64,000 nucleotides of DNA from NCBI GenBank assembly GCA_025602915.1, contig JAHLJZ010000049.1:62001-126000 (forward strand), given 5' to 3'. Both the position numbers and the translations under genes were made by a program. Below the pieces are notes generated by a model. The model saw only the letters and a program-made list of their open reading frames with translations, was not told where the DNA came from and ran no database searches. Of this stretch, positions 62,598 to 64,000 are shown piece after piece; the first letter of the stretch is position 1; each line of letters starts with the position of its first letter. This DNA is from Paraphysoderma sedebokerense. Taxonomy: Eukaryota > Blastocladiomycota > Physodermatomycetes > Physodermatales > Physodermataceae.

Positions 62598-64000
62598 TCA
62601 ACTTTTCCTCAATTCCGCCGTAGCTTTAACTTCCTTTCCTTTTAACCCACCTTCACCCATTTTCTCTATTTCTCTCGCATCCTTCCCTTCGATATGCTGC
62701 CCGTTCACAACAATAACACTAGTTCTATTCGTCGCTAACGATTTACTATCTCCTGTTCCATTTTTATTTCCACCTCGTTTGGCTTTATATCGCGTAAATA
62801 TCAGATTCGCGGGAACAAAATAAAACGGTACCAAAATCACCAGCCATTCCAAAACATCTACGGTACCTTCGTATTCTCTATATATATATCCGGTAGTTGA
62901 GACTGCGATTCTGAGTGCTCGAAGTAAACATAGCATAAATAAACCGGTGAATAGAACGACTCTAAATTTTCGATCGAAATCGGCTCGTACGTAGGGGAAA
63001 ACAGATTGATGTAATATTATGAATGCAATGACGAATGCCATAGCTAAGGTGTAGGGAATATCAGCATACGAAAAAATAACTGACGTAAAGATGATGACGG
63101 CTTTCATTGCAAAGTCGACGGTTAGGTAGGTATAGTGTTCTGGGTCGTACGGTTTGTATAAATTGCCGAAAGGAGCGTGGGGGTTGTTATAATCGATTTT
63201 GTTTTTGTTCTTCAGTTTTTTTAGGGTACGGTAGATCATGTATGGGATGAGAAGAAGGAAAACCTGTAGAGAATGTAGCTGGAATTAGATTACACAACTA
63301 AACCGACGGGAATAAGTGGTATAAAGAGAGCAAAAACATACAAATAAAATTGGGATCGCAGTAACAATGATTCCGACATGACTTCCTCGGAAACACTCAA
63401 TGGAAGGTTGGCTCGATAATACAAGTCTCGGACCAACTCGACGGCACGCAAAAGCCATGATACTTGAATGTGTGATGGCAAATGAAATGATCACGATGAT
63501 ATTCATGAAACCATCCATAAAGACTTGTCGTAAGGGTTTCTTCTTTGTTTCCGACGGTATGAGCTTTTCATTCACAAATCTTCGCAAAGAATCCAATGTA
63601 TCATTTTGCATTCTATCAATTTTCTTCCAAAGAACAGTGACTCCCAAGCAAAGAACGCATAGTGCGAGAAGCATCAGAGGAAGTAGGATGTCGAAATATA
63701 ATTTGGTGATGGGACTCGCAGGGATCATATAGTACTTCGAATTTGCTCCAAAGAAAATATTTAGCACATCCAGTTTAAAACTGAATAAGGCCAAGAAATT
63801 CTTGTGGGATCCGAGATAATTGACAAGTAAAGTAGAGACTTGAAGGAAAAACAGTGAATCAGTGAATGCCAGGTCGGCCTGACGAGGGAGCATGAAGATG
63901 ACAGTGACAAAAATAATTGACACAATCACCAAAACAGCAATGTAAGCCGCGCTAAGATCGAATTCCGGTTTCAGCTCGATGCAACTGAGTCCACTATTAT
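62598..64000 (-). CDS. C-terminal part of a multi-pass membrane protein (receptor-like), truncated by the window edge
   Basis: The frame is open to the right edge, so the start lies outside. Visible residues begin SGLSCIELKPEFDLSAAYIA and continue into the first helix (AVLVIVSIIFVTVIFML). About eight hydrophobic segments follow, including FDILLPLMLLALCVLCLGV, FMNIIVIISFAITHSSIM, IIVTAIPILFVCF (running across a short intron into VFLLLIPYMIYRTLKKL), DFAMKAVIIFTSVIFSY, FVIAFIILHQSVFPYV, and VVLFTGLFMLCLLRALRI. It ends in a charged cytosolic tail. The pattern resembles the C-terminal membrane module of large Cys-rich or EGF-like receptor proteins common in zoosporic fungi and oomycetes (inference). 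Family not proven. Confidence 0.6.

Overview
The window looks like a gene-dense, intron-rich fungal nuclear chromosome at roughly 42% G+C. Most genes carry several introns, many of them only 45-60 bp, with GT...AG ends. A spastin orthologue with MIT and AAA domains, UDP-glucose dehydrogenase, a homeodomain protein and a multi-pass receptor-like membrane protein occur together with a fungal-type neutral trehalase and a Rax1-like RGS protein. This suggests an early-diverging fungus, possibly a chytrid; that placement is inference. I saw no virus-like element, transposon, CRISPR array, rRNA or tRNA.

Layout. 1-6 kb: MoCF/CinA-like protein, METTL23-type methyltransferase, FAP7 adenylate kinase, GAL7, APC11. 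7-12 kb: a degenerate DEAD-box protein and CTF8. 12-20 kb: UDP-glucose dehydrogenase, neutral trehalase and DDI1. 21-27 kb: WrbA-type quinone reductase, a small unknown gene, a 2.2-kb gene-free stretch ending in a CpG-rich promoter, and an RGS membrane protein. 27.4-32.5 kb: a tandem array of three secreted-protein genes on the minus strand, embedded in a nearly perfect 2.0-kb direct repeat. 33-43 kb: a PPPDE-thioredoxin-PUL fusion, two tentative mini-genes, spastin, a family-16 methyltransferase, a COX7A-like subunit and the Pin1-type isomerase ESS1. 43-55.4 kb: mainly translation and RNA genes (LTN1, NOL12/RRP17, bS21m, RPS20, TRM112) plus the TFIIH subunit TFB3/MAT1. 55.5-64 kb: a Pho80-like cyclin, a flavin amine oxidase-like protein, a homeodomain protein, and the C-terminal part of a large membrane protein that runs off the right edge.

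Functional themes. GAL7 and UDP-glucose dehydrogenase both act on UDP-glucose metabolism, and neutral trehalase mobilises stored sugar. APC11, LTN1, DDI1, the PPPDE/PUL protein and ESS1 are protein-turnover or post-translational regulators. FAP7, NOL12, RPS20, bS21m, LTN1 and TRM112 serve ribosome production or quality control, and several share short divergent promoters.

The least ordinary part is the secreted-protein array. Its middle gene appears to be a very recent chimera of its two neighbours, with the duplication junction inside the coding region. One paralogue lacks an intron that the other two have. The second oddity is the DEAD-box-like gene, which keeps a Walker A motif but has lost motifs III, V and VI.
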